Source: Pseudomonadota bacterium
Lineage (GTDB): Bacteria > Pseudomonadota > Alphaproteobacteria > Rhizobiales > Hyphomicrobiaceae
Length of the DNA stretch: 6,577 bases
Assembly: GCA_021813195.1 (NCBI GenBank)
Contig: JAKALI010000239.1
Span: 1-6,577 of the forward strand
Direction of reading: 5' to 3'
The notes beneath the pieces were generated by a model. That model was not told the origin of the DNA and searched no databases. It saw only the letters and a program-made list of their open reading frames with translations. Both the position numbers and the translations under genes were made by a program. How positions within the stretch are numbered: the stretch's first letter is position 1; the number at the start of each line of letters is the position of its first letter. Below, piece by piece: positions 1 to 6,098 of the stretch.

Positions 1-97
1 CGCCGCTCGTGGCCTTGACCACGGTCGCGGCGCTGATGTCGAGCCACGTGAAACTGCCATATGGCGTCGGCGCGTTCGGATAAGGAATAGCGGCCAT
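1..97 (-). CDS. Small phage protein, N-terminal part only (runs off left edge)
   Basis: Thirty-two codons are visible from an ATG at 97-95; the gene continues beyond base 1. The protein begins MAAIPYPNAPTPYGSFTWLD and continues ISAATVVKATSG. A Shine-Dalgarno GAGG at 108-105, overlapping the TGA stop of the preceding gene (109-107), lies 7 bases before the ATG and supports this start. The spacing of 9 bases from the upstream stop and the shared strand place it in the same operon as the 132-residue protein. The 'TVVKATSG' segment resembles the start of small phage proteins that follow virion genes, but this is recalled resemblance only. The function is unknown; a small virion or tail-associated protein is the likeliest guess from context. 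Confidence 0.72.
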   Translation of the reverse strand, partial: MAAIPYPNAPTPYGSFTWLDISAATVVKATSG

Positions 98-106
98 TGC
101 CGCACC

Positions 107-505
107 TCAGACGAGCGCGACGGCAGTGACCGTAGCGGTGACAGCCGGCGTAGTGCCGCCAATCGCCGTCACGATCTTCCAGTTATACGGCAGCACGGTC
201 GAAGCTGTCTCGTTCGCCGTCACCGCAATGCCAGGATACACCGTGAGCGTGGTATAGCCGGTCGTGGTGATCGACGCGGAAGCCAGCACCGTGAAGGTCG
301 CCGTGTTGGTCACAGGGTCCACGCCCTCGACCGTAACGGTGAGCGTCGGGGTGGTGCCAGTGATGGCGGTCACATTCACGCCAACCAGCACGCCGCGATA
401 AAAGTTATTGAGCTGCACAACGGAGTTGGTGCCGGTCGCGGCAGCCGAAAGTGTAACCAGCGCGCCGAGATTGACATTCGACGGCGCATAAGGGGTCTGG
501 GGCAT
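107..505 (-). CDS. Small beta-rich predicted phage virion protein (132 aa)
   Basis: I do not know a named function for this gene. The 132-residue product is dominated by Thr, Val, Ala and Gly, with alternating hydrophobic stretches typical of a beta-sandwich, and has no signal peptide or membrane helix. Visible landmarks are GVLVGVNVTAITGTTPTLTV (about residues 38-57), a VDPVTN turn, a TVYPGIAVTANET segment, and a closing LPYNWKIV followed by GGTTPAVTATV. This layout (a strand with GTTPTL, then 'YPG', then 'LP-W', then 'GGTTP') recalls small proteins found in phage structural modules. AGGAG at 518-514, 8 bases before the ATG, fixes the start. The gap to the preceding gene is 14 bases. Decoration, tail-tube-like or tail-associated roles are all possible; the sequence does not separate them. 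Confidence 0.8.
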   Translation of the reverse strand: MPQTPYAPSNVNLGALVTLSAAATGTNSVVQLNNFYRGVLVGVNVTAITGTTPTLTVTVEGVDPVTNTATFTVLASASITTTGYTTLTVYPGIAVTANETASTVLPYNWKIVTAIGGTTPAVTATVTAVALV

Positions 506-519
506 GAAAGTGGCTCCTG

Positions 520-1497
520 CTAGGATGTAAACTGCGAAACGGTGGTGGTGACGGAGGCCGACAAGATCAGCCGACGCGCCACCGCATCGGCAGTCGATTG
601 GTAATACGAAGCCAAAATCTCAATGGTTTTTTTCTGCGCGATGGCCGCAATCTCGACCTGCATCCTCTTGTCATCTTGGATAGCCGGCGAGTTCATAAAG
701 CCGAAAGCATCGGTGTTGTAGCTGTAGTCAATCAGACTGGCGAAATACTGAATCGCCGTTTGGTTGCTGAACCCATAGAGCGTCAGCCTCACTAAATCGG
801 ATGCCAACTGCTCCGATGGCAGATCGTGCATCGGCGAAGCGCCGCTATTTGGAACTGTCACGCCCGGCCATGTGTAAGTCGGGAACGCCTGAAGCGCCCG
901 CGTCTCAGTCGGCTCGATATGAGCGACGATATACGGCGGCACCACGTTGTCAGGCACAAGGAACGATGGATAGACCGGCGCGAAGCTATTCTGCGAAAGC
1001 CAGATCGGCAGGCTATTAGAGACAATCGGACCCGCCGGCAGATCGTTCGGCGACGTGATTAGCTGCGCTTGAAGCGCCGGATAGACCGCATCCCCAACGT
1101 AATGCCAGATGTTGGCTTGCTGGAAATAGTTGGATCGTCGCGAAAACACCACTTGCAGCGGCGCATTCGGATCATCGCTCTCTTGCGTTCCCACCCACAA
1201 GATCGTCGGCGCGATCGCATTGAAGTCTGTAACTTCGACCTCGGACGTGAAGATGACCAAGTTGACGCCGATGGTCTGGTCTTCGTCCTGATGACGATCC
1301 GTAGCGTAGTGCAGCGACCCGCTGGCAGTCAGCGTCACCCCCGTCGCGGACCAGAAGACTGTGCCATCGGATGAAAGCACCATCTTGGCATATTGCCGAA
1401 AGACAACGACCTGACTGCGATCAATCGCGTCAAGGCCCTGTTGCAGCGCCGCCGTTAGCGCGGATTGCTGCCCTTGTGCCTCATTGACGGACGCCAT
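520..1497 (-). CDS. Conserved phage protein, probable virion component (325 aa)
   Basis: The 325-residue product has no signal peptide or membrane segment and looks like a globular mixed alpha/beta protein. An N-terminal Gln/Ala-rich helix (residues 1-27) precedes a beta-rich part with GSLHYATDRHQDEDQTIG at 60-77 and FNAIAPTILWVG shortly after. A middle part contains IVSNSLPIWL and YPSFLVPDNVVPPY, followed by a C-terminal helical region (DDKRMQVEIAAIAQKKTIEI). I recall phage proteins sharing the 'GSLHYAT-QDED', 'SNSLPIWL', 'YPSFLVPDN' and 'NTD-FG-MN' motifs in modules with DUF2213 proteins; none has a role I can name with confidence. A GAGG at 1511-1508 lies 10 bases before the ATG and overlaps the upstream gene's end, which suggests coupled translation. 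The gap to the upstream gene is 5 bases. A tail-associated or neck component is an inference from gene order. Confidence 0.85.
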   Translation of the reverse strand: MASVNEAQGQQSALTAALQQGLDAIDRSQVVVFRQYAKMVLSSDGTVFWSATGVTLTASGSLHYATDRHQDEDQTIGVNLVIFTSEVEVTDFNAIAPTILWVGTQESDDPNAPLQVVFSRRSNYFQQANIWHYVGDAVYPALQAQLITSPNDLPAGPIVSNSLPIWLSQNSFAPVYPSFLVPDNVVPPYIVAHIEPTETRALQAFPTYTWPGVTVPNSGASPMHDLPSEQLASDLVRLTLYGFSNQTAIQYFASLIDYSYNTDAFGFMNSPAIQDDKRMQVEIAAIAQKKTIEILASYYQSTADAVARRLILSASVTTTVSQFTS

Positions 1498-1502
1498 TGC
1501 GA

Positions 1503-2060
1503 TTAGACCTCTTTAGGTGGCGCCTCAATCCATGCGGTGAAAGATGCCTGATACAAGCCTGTGTCTATGAAGGCCGGACGAGGACCGCGCCGCTTGGTTT
1601 TGACGCGGCTTCCGAGTTTCCCAGCCTTCGCAGCCGACAGCAGTTTGCCGCCTTTGAGCGCGCGGTTATTCACATCCTTGAAACGATGCGACACGCCGCG
1701 GTTGGCGGCACTGTTGAAAGTTCGCGACCAATCGAACGCCGCGCTCTCGCCTTCGGATAGTCCCGCCACAAGGTGCACCATCTCGTTCGCATCAAGGAAG
1801 GCACGAAACTCCGCCTCGATTTGTTTCATCGCCCCCTTGAGTGGATCGCGGCTGGGCCGCTTGCCGGAAACTACATCGGCGATCTCGTCCGCCAATCCGT
1901 CCGCCAGCCACTCGGCGATCTTTTCCTCGCGCGTAACGAGGAACGTTTCCATGATATGATATTTATCTTCGAGTATTTGCGCCACCTCGCCCGTCGTAGC
2001 GGCCCCGCCGCTGTTGGCGTCGCTGTAAGCCAGATTTACGACGCCCATGACGAGTTTCAT
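1503..2060 (-). CDS. Putative head-tail/tail-completion protein, HK97-gp10-like C-terminus (185 aa)
   Basis: This start overlaps the upstream stop as ATGA (ATG 2060-2058, TGA 2059-2057), the classic sign of translational coupling, and no strong Shine-Dalgarno is visible before it. A longer version from a TTG at 2105 would overlap the upstream gene by 49 bases and is not preferred. The 185-residue protein has a helical N-terminal half (GEVAQILEDKYHIMETFLVT, then acidic and Ala-rich helices), a basic stretch near residues 138-160, and the C-terminal motif FIDTGLYQASFTAW at 164-177. HK97-gp10-type tail-completion proteins carry a comparable 'DTG-L--S' motif after a basic, flexible part. Position after the capsid genes fits a connector or tail-completion role. 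The family match is by motif and context only. Confidence 0.8.
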   Translation of the reverse strand: MKLVMGVVNLAYSDANSGGAATTGEVAQILEDKYHIMETFLVTREEKIAEWLADGLADEIADVVSGKRPSRDPLKGAMKQIEAEFRAFLDANEMVHLVAGLSEGESAAFDWSRTFNSAANRGVSHRFKDVNNRALKGGKLLSAAKAGKLGSRVKTKRRGPRPAFIDTGLYQASFTAWIEAPPKEV

Positions 2061-2848
2061 GTCAACCCGAAGATCGCCCCAAAATCCTGTGTGTATTGCA
2101 GCCAAGAACGGCCATACGGCGACCGATAGAAATCCAGATCGGTCATGGTCATATTCCGCATGCCATCCCCGACTGCGAACGAGTTGCTGGTGCCCTCATC
2201 GGCGGACGAAGTGATAATGCCGATCTGCGGCTGCAACAGTTTCATGTCGGTGCGGGCGGTCTGGAAATAGGTCAGGCCCGCTTGATCCGGCGCAATCGTA
2301 AGCAGAATGTGCCCGGCGCCATTATAGACTGCCAGCACATACATAATCGGCGTGATAGTCGAGACATTCACCGTAAGCGCCAATGCCTGATTGAAGGCAT
2401 ACGCTACCCACACTGAGCCGCTGGTATCAGTTGTCGGCGGCGATGCTGTGCCGGTCGCCAACGTCGTGATCACGTATGGCGAGCCAATCGTGAGGGGCGA
2501 ACTATTCTGCAATACCTCGGCGCCCGTCGCGTCGGCCGCATAGACATTCCACCCCGTCGCGTCCGGCTGCGTAGCAGGAGACGCCACCGAAACGCTGCCT
2601 GTCGGTCCAGTCACAGCGACGGACGCCTCCGTTGATGGCGTGGTTTCGCCATACTGCGAGACATACGTGATCTTGACATAGACCGTCTCAGTCGGCAGCG
2701 AACCGGCGCTTCCTGCGGTCAAAACCGGCACCGCAGGCGAGCCAATCGGGCGCGGGAGATTGATGTCCGGGATGCCCATAAAGTTTTCCACGAACAGCCA
2801 GAAATCCGGCAAGTTCGGGCTGGTCGGATTACTCCACGCGCCTGACAT
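2057..2848 (-). CDS. Phage virion-associated protein with inserted Ig/FN3-like domain (263 aa)
   Basis: The conserved-looking core is in two parts. The N-terminus (residues 1-35) has SNPTSPNLPDFWLFVENFMG. The C-terminal half (about 145-263) has VAYAFNQALALTVN, LAVYNGAGHILLTIAPDQAG, a 'YFQTARTD' segment, ITSSADEGTS and a final YRSPYGRSWLQYTQDFG. Between them, residues about 36-140 form a beta-rich unit with TVYVKITYVSQYGETTPSTE and ATGWNVYAAD, a signature of Ig/FN3-like repeats in phage and surface proteins. The ATG lies 6 bases after the upstream TAA and has no clear Shine-Dalgarno, so re-initiation after the 171-residue gene is likely. The stop overlaps the next start by 4 bases. From memory, relatives of the core lack the middle domain. 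No signal peptide or membrane helix is visible. The exact role (neck, tail-associated) is not determinable here. Confidence 0.82.
   Translation of the reverse strand: MSGAWSNPTSPNLPDFWLFVENFMGIPDINLPRPIGSPAVPVLTAGSAGSLPTETVYVKITYVSQYGETTPSTEASVAVTGPTGSVSVASPATQPDATGWNVYAADATGAEVLQNSSPLTIGSPYVITTLATGTASPPTTDTSGSVWVAYAFNQALALTVNVSTITPIMYVLAVYNGAGHILLTIAPDQAGLTYFQTARTDMKLLQPQIGIITSSADEGTSNSFAVGDGMRNMTMTDLDFYRSPYGRSWLQYTQDFGAIFGLT
2429..2743 (-). other. Ig/FN3-like domain within the 263-aa virion protein
   Basis: Residues about 36-140 of the 263-residue protein. The unit has the alternating strands, the 'GETTPS' turn and the 'ATGWNVY' strand common to Ig/FN3-like modules in virion and surface proteins. 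It is flanked by Pro/Gly/Ser/Thr-rich linkers (PRPIGSPAVP before, TASPPTTDTSG after), as expected for a separately folded insert. Boundaries are approximate and the fold is inferred from pattern, not modelled. Confidence 0.6.
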
Positions 2849-2854
2849 TGGCTA

Positions 2855-3370
2855 TTAGACCGGCAACGGCACGTCCGAGCGACCTTCAGGATCGACGGTC
2901 AACTGAAACTTGACCTCTTCTCCCGTCGGCCGCGTGCCGCGCGGCAACTCCTGCTCCACCGTCGTTTCCGTGATGCGCGCGCCAGGCCGCGCCTTGTTCG
3001 GCTGACGCGCCGCCCGATCAAACCCCAACGCACTGCGCGTCGCCTGCTTTACGCTGCGCTCCTGCCGCGTATCCAGATCGGACTCATGGGCCATCTCGAT
3101 TTCCTCGCGCTCGATGATGCCCTTGTCGCGGTAGATCAGGCCGGAAAACCCGACAAGCCGCGCATGAACCTCGGCAGCATCGCGCGCCCCATAGGTTTCG
3201 AGATGCTTGATCAGTTGCGCCTTGTGGACCTCATCCAGATACAAGTCGATCTGTTGCCCACGGCGCAACGTCACCTGCCGAAGCGTCTTCGCCTCTTCAG
3301 AATTGGGCGGTCCAAGCCGATAAGTGACCGTCCAATCCTGAAGCGTCGGATTCGAGATATTGAGAGTCAC
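2855..3370 (-). CDS. Conserved phage protein of unknown role, GTG start (171 aa)
   Basis: I favour the GTG at 3370-3368, because a GGAGG at 3379-3375 stands 4 bases upstream and the gene then begins 13 bases after the major capsid stop. An in-frame ATG at 3457 would push the gene 74 bases into the capsid gene and adds residues of no recognisable pattern. The protein starts with TLNISNPTLQDWTVTYRLGP, has VTLRRGQQIDLYL (about residues 38-50), an 'HLETYGARDAAEV' helix, a GLIYRDK segment, and a long charged, probably extended C-terminus rich in Arg, Glu and Pro. I recall phage proteins with the same plan ('NPT-Q-----YR', then 'GQQI', then 'HLE-YG', then 'G-IYR') next to capsid genes, all uncharacterised. 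A head-associated role is an inference from position. No membrane segment or signal peptide is present. Confidence 0.8.
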   Translation of the reverse strand: MTLNISNPTLQDWTVTYRLGPPNSEEAKTLRQVTLRRGQQIDLYLDEVHKAQLIKHLETYGARDAAEVHARLVGFSGLIYRDKGIIEREEIEMAHESDLDTRQERSVKQATRSALGFDRAARQPNKARPGARITETTVEQELPRGTRPTGEEVKFQLTVDPEGRSDVPLPV

Positions 3371-3374
3371 AAAA

Positions 3375-3379
3375 CCTCC
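3375..3379 (-). promoter_or_regulatory. Shine-Dalgarno deciding the GTG start of the 171-aa gene
   Basis: The minus strand reads CGGAGG, then TTTT, then GTG. The 5-base GGAGG core is the strongest ribosome binding site near this gene and lies between the capsid stop (3386-3384) and the GTG (3370). The 4-base spacer is short but workable, and no ATG is available nearby. Confidence 0.65.
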
Positions 3380-3383
3380 GTTA

Positions 3384-4415
3384 TTAGCTATAAAGCATGT
3401 TGAGAAGGTAGAGACCCTGCGGACGCACTGTCCACCCGCTGGTAATGCGCTGCTCATAGCGCTGAGTGATCGCGCCGTCCGGGATCGGGGTCGGAATCTT
3501 CAGCGGCGCCGCCATGTCGGCATACTGAAGATTTACGGCCTGCATCTGCGGCGTCATGTCGGAGCCGAAGATGTTGGTATTCAGCATCGGCACGGAAGGC
3601 GCCTCGATCTCGGGGATGGTCAAGATGACAACATCCGTTCCGCCCGCGCCCTGGCCGATGAGGGTATCGTCGAAATACCACTCGAAGCTGTCGCCGCTCT
3701 CCTTGAGGGTGCCCTTCACCACGTCCGCAACGGTCGAAGTGCCGGCGCCGGGGCGCTGGTAACTCGTCACCTGCACGATGTTCGCGTTGGCGAACGCCAG
3801 GAACTCGCGCTGCGGAGAAATCACCACAACCTCGTTCTTGATCTGGCCGCCCGACTGATACATGCCAGACTTCAGGTTCACGATCTGCGCCAGAAGGAAG
3901 AGCGCCATCGAGCCGTTGTCGTAGGTCGTAACGGTCGTGTGGCCATAAGGATCGGCCGGCAGCGGCACCGTGGTAGCGCCGGCCGTGTTCAGCAAGCCTT
4001 CGCCATTGGTTGGCGTGAAGCCGTAGAGCAGCGCCGAACGCATCTGCTGGAAGATGCCCTGGAAGGCGGCAAGGTCCAGCGCGCCGGGAACGCCAATAGC
4101 AAGCTCGCCACCACGCGCTGTGTCGTGATGGTTCCAGATCGCGCGCGTCGCAATCAGATAGGTCGGGGTCGTCTCGTAGTTGACCTCAAGCGAAGCGCTC
4201 GGCAGCAGATTGAAGGGAGACTGGCCGGCCGCGACCTCGGTGCGAAGGTCAAGGCGGTTCACATAAACCGCCATGTCCTCGGGACCGATCTTGACGCGAG
4301 GCTTGCCGCCCGCAAGGGCAGCAAACGCACCGGAAGCCTGGCTATAAGAGACGATCAGGTCCGGCTCCGAAAAGCTCGGCGTGACCTTCGCCTGTGTGGG
4401 GAAAATAACGGGCAT
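3384..4415 (-). CDS. Predicted phage major capsid protein (343 aa)
   Basis: Predicted shell-forming protein of the phage head. Length (343 residues), absence of signal or membrane segments, and position after the protease/scaffold and cement genes all fit a HK97-fold major capsid protein. The N-terminal arm (residues 1-35) is followed by beta-rich sequence, and about 111-132 (GALDLAAFQGIFQQMRSALL) looks like the long spine helix of that fold. The middle holds KNEVVVISPQREFLAFANAN, typical of the peripheral domain's strand-helix pair, and the end (QRYEQRITSGWTVRPQGLYL) resembles C-terminal strands seen in phage capsid proteins. The start is secure: GGAG at 4425-4422, 6 bases before ATG. I cannot assign a specific capsid family such as DUF2184 with confidence. 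No cleavage site is obvious, so whether the N-terminus is trimmed by the upstream protease is open. Confidence 0.75.
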   Translation of the reverse strand: MPVIFPTQAKVTPSFSEPDLIVSYSQASGAFAALAGGKPRVKIGPEDMAVYVNRLDLRTEVAAGQSPFNLLPSASLEVNYETTPTYLIATRAIWNHHDTARGGELAIGVPGALDLAAFQGIFQQMRSALLYGFTPTNGEGLLNTAGATTVPLPADPYGHTTVTTYDNGSMALFLLAQIVNLKSGMYQSGGQIKNEVVVISPQREFLAFANANIVQVTSYQRPGAGTSTVADVVKGTLKESGDSFEWYFDDTLIGQGAGGTDVVILTIPEIEAPSVPMLNTNIFGSDMTPQMQAVNLQYADMAAPLKIPTPIPDGAITQRYEQRITSGWTVRPQGLYLLNMLYS

Positions 4416-4435
4416 CTATCGCTCCAATGTTTGAG

Positions 4436-4452
4436 CGCGTCAGCGAGACGCG
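4436..4452 (-). other. Small GC hairpin in the leader of the capsid gene
   Basis: The 50-base gap between the cement and capsid genes contains CGCGTC at one side and GACGCG at the other around a 5-base loop, a perfect 6-bp stem. It is not followed by a T-run on the minus strand, so it does not look like an intrinsic terminator. It sits about 10 bases before the capsid Shine-Dalgarno and could stabilise or mark a processed capsid mRNA end; a chance stem in GC-rich sequence is equally possible. Confidence 0.4.
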
Positions 4453-4465
4453 GAGTTGATGATAA

Positions 4466-5086
4466 TCAGATCAGGATGATAGCCGCCGAGCCACTGGTCC
4501 AAGTGACGGCGCCCGTGCCCGAGTTGTAGGAAACAATCTTGCTGTTCGAGTTGATAGAAAGCAGCCGCGTGCTGGTCGGCAGCGCGAAGTTGCCGCCGCT
4601 TGTCGTCAGCGTCACACGGTAGTTGGTGACATCCCAATACAGCGCCGCCGCCGAAACTGAATCACCACTCACGCCGGCGGCCAGCGCCGGATCGGCCTGC
4701 ACCGCGATGCGCTGGTTGGTGCCCAGGCGGAAGAACTGCACGCCATTGTTGACCGACGCCAGCGGCACCGTATTGCCGGGCGTAATCACCATGTGCGCGG
4801 CCTGATTGAAGACACTCCAACCCGTCACAGTCGCCTGCGACGCGGAACGCTTCACGTTGCCGCCAAGGCTATCGGCATTGGTGCCGGGGAGATTGACAAG
4901 CTCCTCAATGGGAACGCCGCCCCACATGGGGAGGGTTTCGGTCGAGGCGAGCACGCCACCAGCAAGCCACTGGTAGGCGCTCGAATCGTCGTATGCGACG
5001 CCCTGGATATAACCCTGGGTTTCAAGCAGAAACGTGTTCTGCGGAGTAGTCGTCGCGTAAGGGTTGAAAGAAATGTTGCCGGACAT
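4466..5086 (-). CDS. Predicted capsid cement/decoration protein (206 aa)
   Basis: The protein begins MSGNISFNPYATTTPQNTF and carries LAGGVLASTETLPMWGGV at 41-58, TGWSVFNQAAHMVITPG near 88-104, VQFFRLGTNQRIAVQADPAL at 116-135, and an Ala/Ile-rich end with KIVSYNSGTGAVTWTSGSAA. I recall this motif order in a family of phage structural proteins, some annotated as Gp24-type structural cement proteins, encoded directly before the major capsid gene. Such proteins bind the outside of the expanded shell and stiffen it. The start is the ATG at 5086-5084: GGAG at 5096-5093 lies 6 bases upstream. An in-frame TTG at 5098 overlaps that ribosome binding site and is rejected. The protein is soluble, mostly beta, with no signal peptide. 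The cement call is moderately supported; a virion protein is much safer. Confidence 0.75.
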   Translation of the reverse strand: MSGNISFNPYATTTPQNTFLLETQGYIQGVAYDDSSAYQWLAGGVLASTETLPMWGGVPIEELVNLPGTNADSLGGNVKRSASQATVTGWSVFNQAAHMVITPGNTVPLASVNNGVQFFRLGTNQRIAVQADPALAAGVSGDSVSAAALYWDVTNYRVTLTTSGGNFALPTSTRLLSINSNSKIVSYNSGTGAVTWTSGSAAIILI

Positions 5087-5099
5087 ATCAGGCTCCAAT

Positions 5100-5146
5100 A
5101 AAAATCCGCCGCTTCTGCCGAGTTGCGCCCGGCAGAGTTGCGGCGG
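5100..5146 (-). terminator. Terminator-like hairpin between protease-scaffold and capsid genes
   Basis: On the minus strand, CCGCCGC (5146-5140) pairs perfectly with GCGGCGG (5112-5106), and inside it CTGCCG (5135-5130) pairs with CGGCAG (5120-5115) across a 9-base loop. The stem is followed by A and then five T residues (5104-5100). This is the form of a Rho-independent terminator. It sits just 3 bases before the cement gene's GGAG, so a complete stop here would silence the capsid genes unless a promoter lay downstream, and there is no room for one. Partial termination, RNase processing or 5'-end protection of the capsid mRNA are therefore more likely roles. Confidence 0.6.
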
Positions 5147-5165
5147 TTATGGTTGAAATGCGCTC

Positions 5166-6098
5166 TTACGCGACGTTGCGATTGCGGGGATCGACGATCT
5201 TGCCCACGCGGCCCGGCGTCATGAACAGGCTCATCCATGCCGCATTGTCGCCGGTCCAGCTCGTAATCGTGCGGCCGGCCTCGTCGATGGTGCGGATCGG
5301 AATGAGCGTGCCATTGGCCGCGCGGCCAGGAGACCGCGCCGCAGTCGCTGCGTCGGCGTAGATGCGCTCCTCGGCAAAACCGAGCATGTCCGCATCAAAG
5401 TTGGCGAGTGACTTGTCCTTGAACATCGCGCTGTGCTGCTTGTAATCGCCTGCCAAGCGGCGACGATAATCAAGCGGCGTCTCGCCGGGGATCGGCGGCG
5501 AAGCGCGCTGGCCGAACAGACCAGCAATGCTGTCGGCCCGCATCTGGGCGCGAGCAATGGCGTCGCGATCCTCGGCCGTCACCGGCTTCATGCGCGCCTC
5601 AAGCATCGCAAGGCGCTCTTTCATCGCGGTGTTCTCCGCCACGAGTGCATCGTGGCGCGAATCGTCGCGTTCCAGCATCTTCGTCTCCTTCGCAGCCTCG
5701 CGCTGCAACGCATTCTCGTCCTTGCGAGCGCGGTCCTTGCGGTCCTTCTTGTGTTCCGGCTCTTCTTTCTCTTCCTTGGCCCATTCCTCGAAGGACTCGT
5801 CCTTGCGGCCCTTGGTGTCCTTGCGGTCCATGGCGCAGTCGGCGTCCTTGCGATCCTTCTTGGCCTCTCCCTCGGGCTTCTCTTCCTCGTCCGCGTCGTG
5901 ACGCTTGGCGTCCTCGCGCTCGGCGTGCGCCTCGGTCTCGCCCTTGTCCGCAGCGTCCTTGCGGTGGCGATCCTCGCGGCCATGCTCCATAGCGTCCATG
6001 CGGTCATGCGCCTTCTTGAGACTGTCCATGATCGCGTCGAGCTTGCTGTCCATATCAGTGCGGGCCTTATCGGCTTCCGCCATTTCCATCTCGGCCAT
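5166..6098 (-). CDS. Candidate nested scaffold protein from internal start (310 aa)
   Basis: Same frame as the protease-scaffold gene, starting at an internal ATG (6098-6096) that follows AGAGGAG (6114-6108) by 9 bases. The product would begin MAEMEMAEADKARTDMDSKL and contain the charged scaffold part and the C-terminal tail but not the protease domain. Lambda (Nu3 within C) and several other phages make their scaffold this way from an in-frame internal start, and the site here falls just after the predicted protease domain. The caveat is that GAGGAG also encodes Glu-Glu, so the ribosome-binding match could be incidental. Expression is unproven. Confidence 0.45.
   Translation of the reverse strand: MAEMEMAEADKARTDMDSKLDAIMDSLKKAHDRMDAMEHGREDRHRKDAADKGETEAHAEREDAKRHDADEEEKPEGEAKKDRKDADCAMDRKDTKGRKDESFEEWAKEEKEEPEHKKDRKDRARKDENALQREAAKETKMLERDDSRHDALVAENTAMKERLAMLEARMKPVTAEDRDAIARAQMRADSIAGLFGQRASPPIPGETPLDYRRRLAGDYKQHSAMFKDKSLANFDADMLGFAEERIYADAATAARSPGRAANGTLIPIRTIDEAGRTITSWTGDNAAWMSLFMTPGRVGKIVDPRNRNVA

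Noticed and set aside
8..23. Short inverted repeat CGTGG/CCACG near the left edge
   Set aside because: A 5-bp stem inside a coding sequence with no T-run is expected by chance in GC-rich DNA.
1503..2105. Longer form of the 185-residue gene from TTG at 2105
   Set aside because: It overlaps the upstream gene by 49 bases; the ATG at 2060 gives the standard ATGA overlap.
2520..2565. Two near copies of CCCGTCGCGTC in the 263-residue gene
   Set aside because: Both lie in coding sequence for Ala/Thr/Gly-rich segments, are only 11 bases long, and need no explanation beyond codon bias.
2855..3457. Longer form of the 171-residue gene from ATG at 3457
   Set aside because: It overlaps the capsid gene by 74 bases, adds residues without recognisable pattern, and ignores the strong GGAGG before the GTG at 3370.
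3360..4529. 389-codon plus-strand open frame opposite the major capsid gene
   Set aside because: It is antisense to a well-supported gene, is Arg/His-rich without domain motifs, and has no ribosome binding site of note. GC-rich third positions on the minus strand readily give long antisense frames.
4466..5098. Cement gene starting at TTG 5098
   Set aside because: That codon lies within the ribosome binding site that serves the ATG at 5086.
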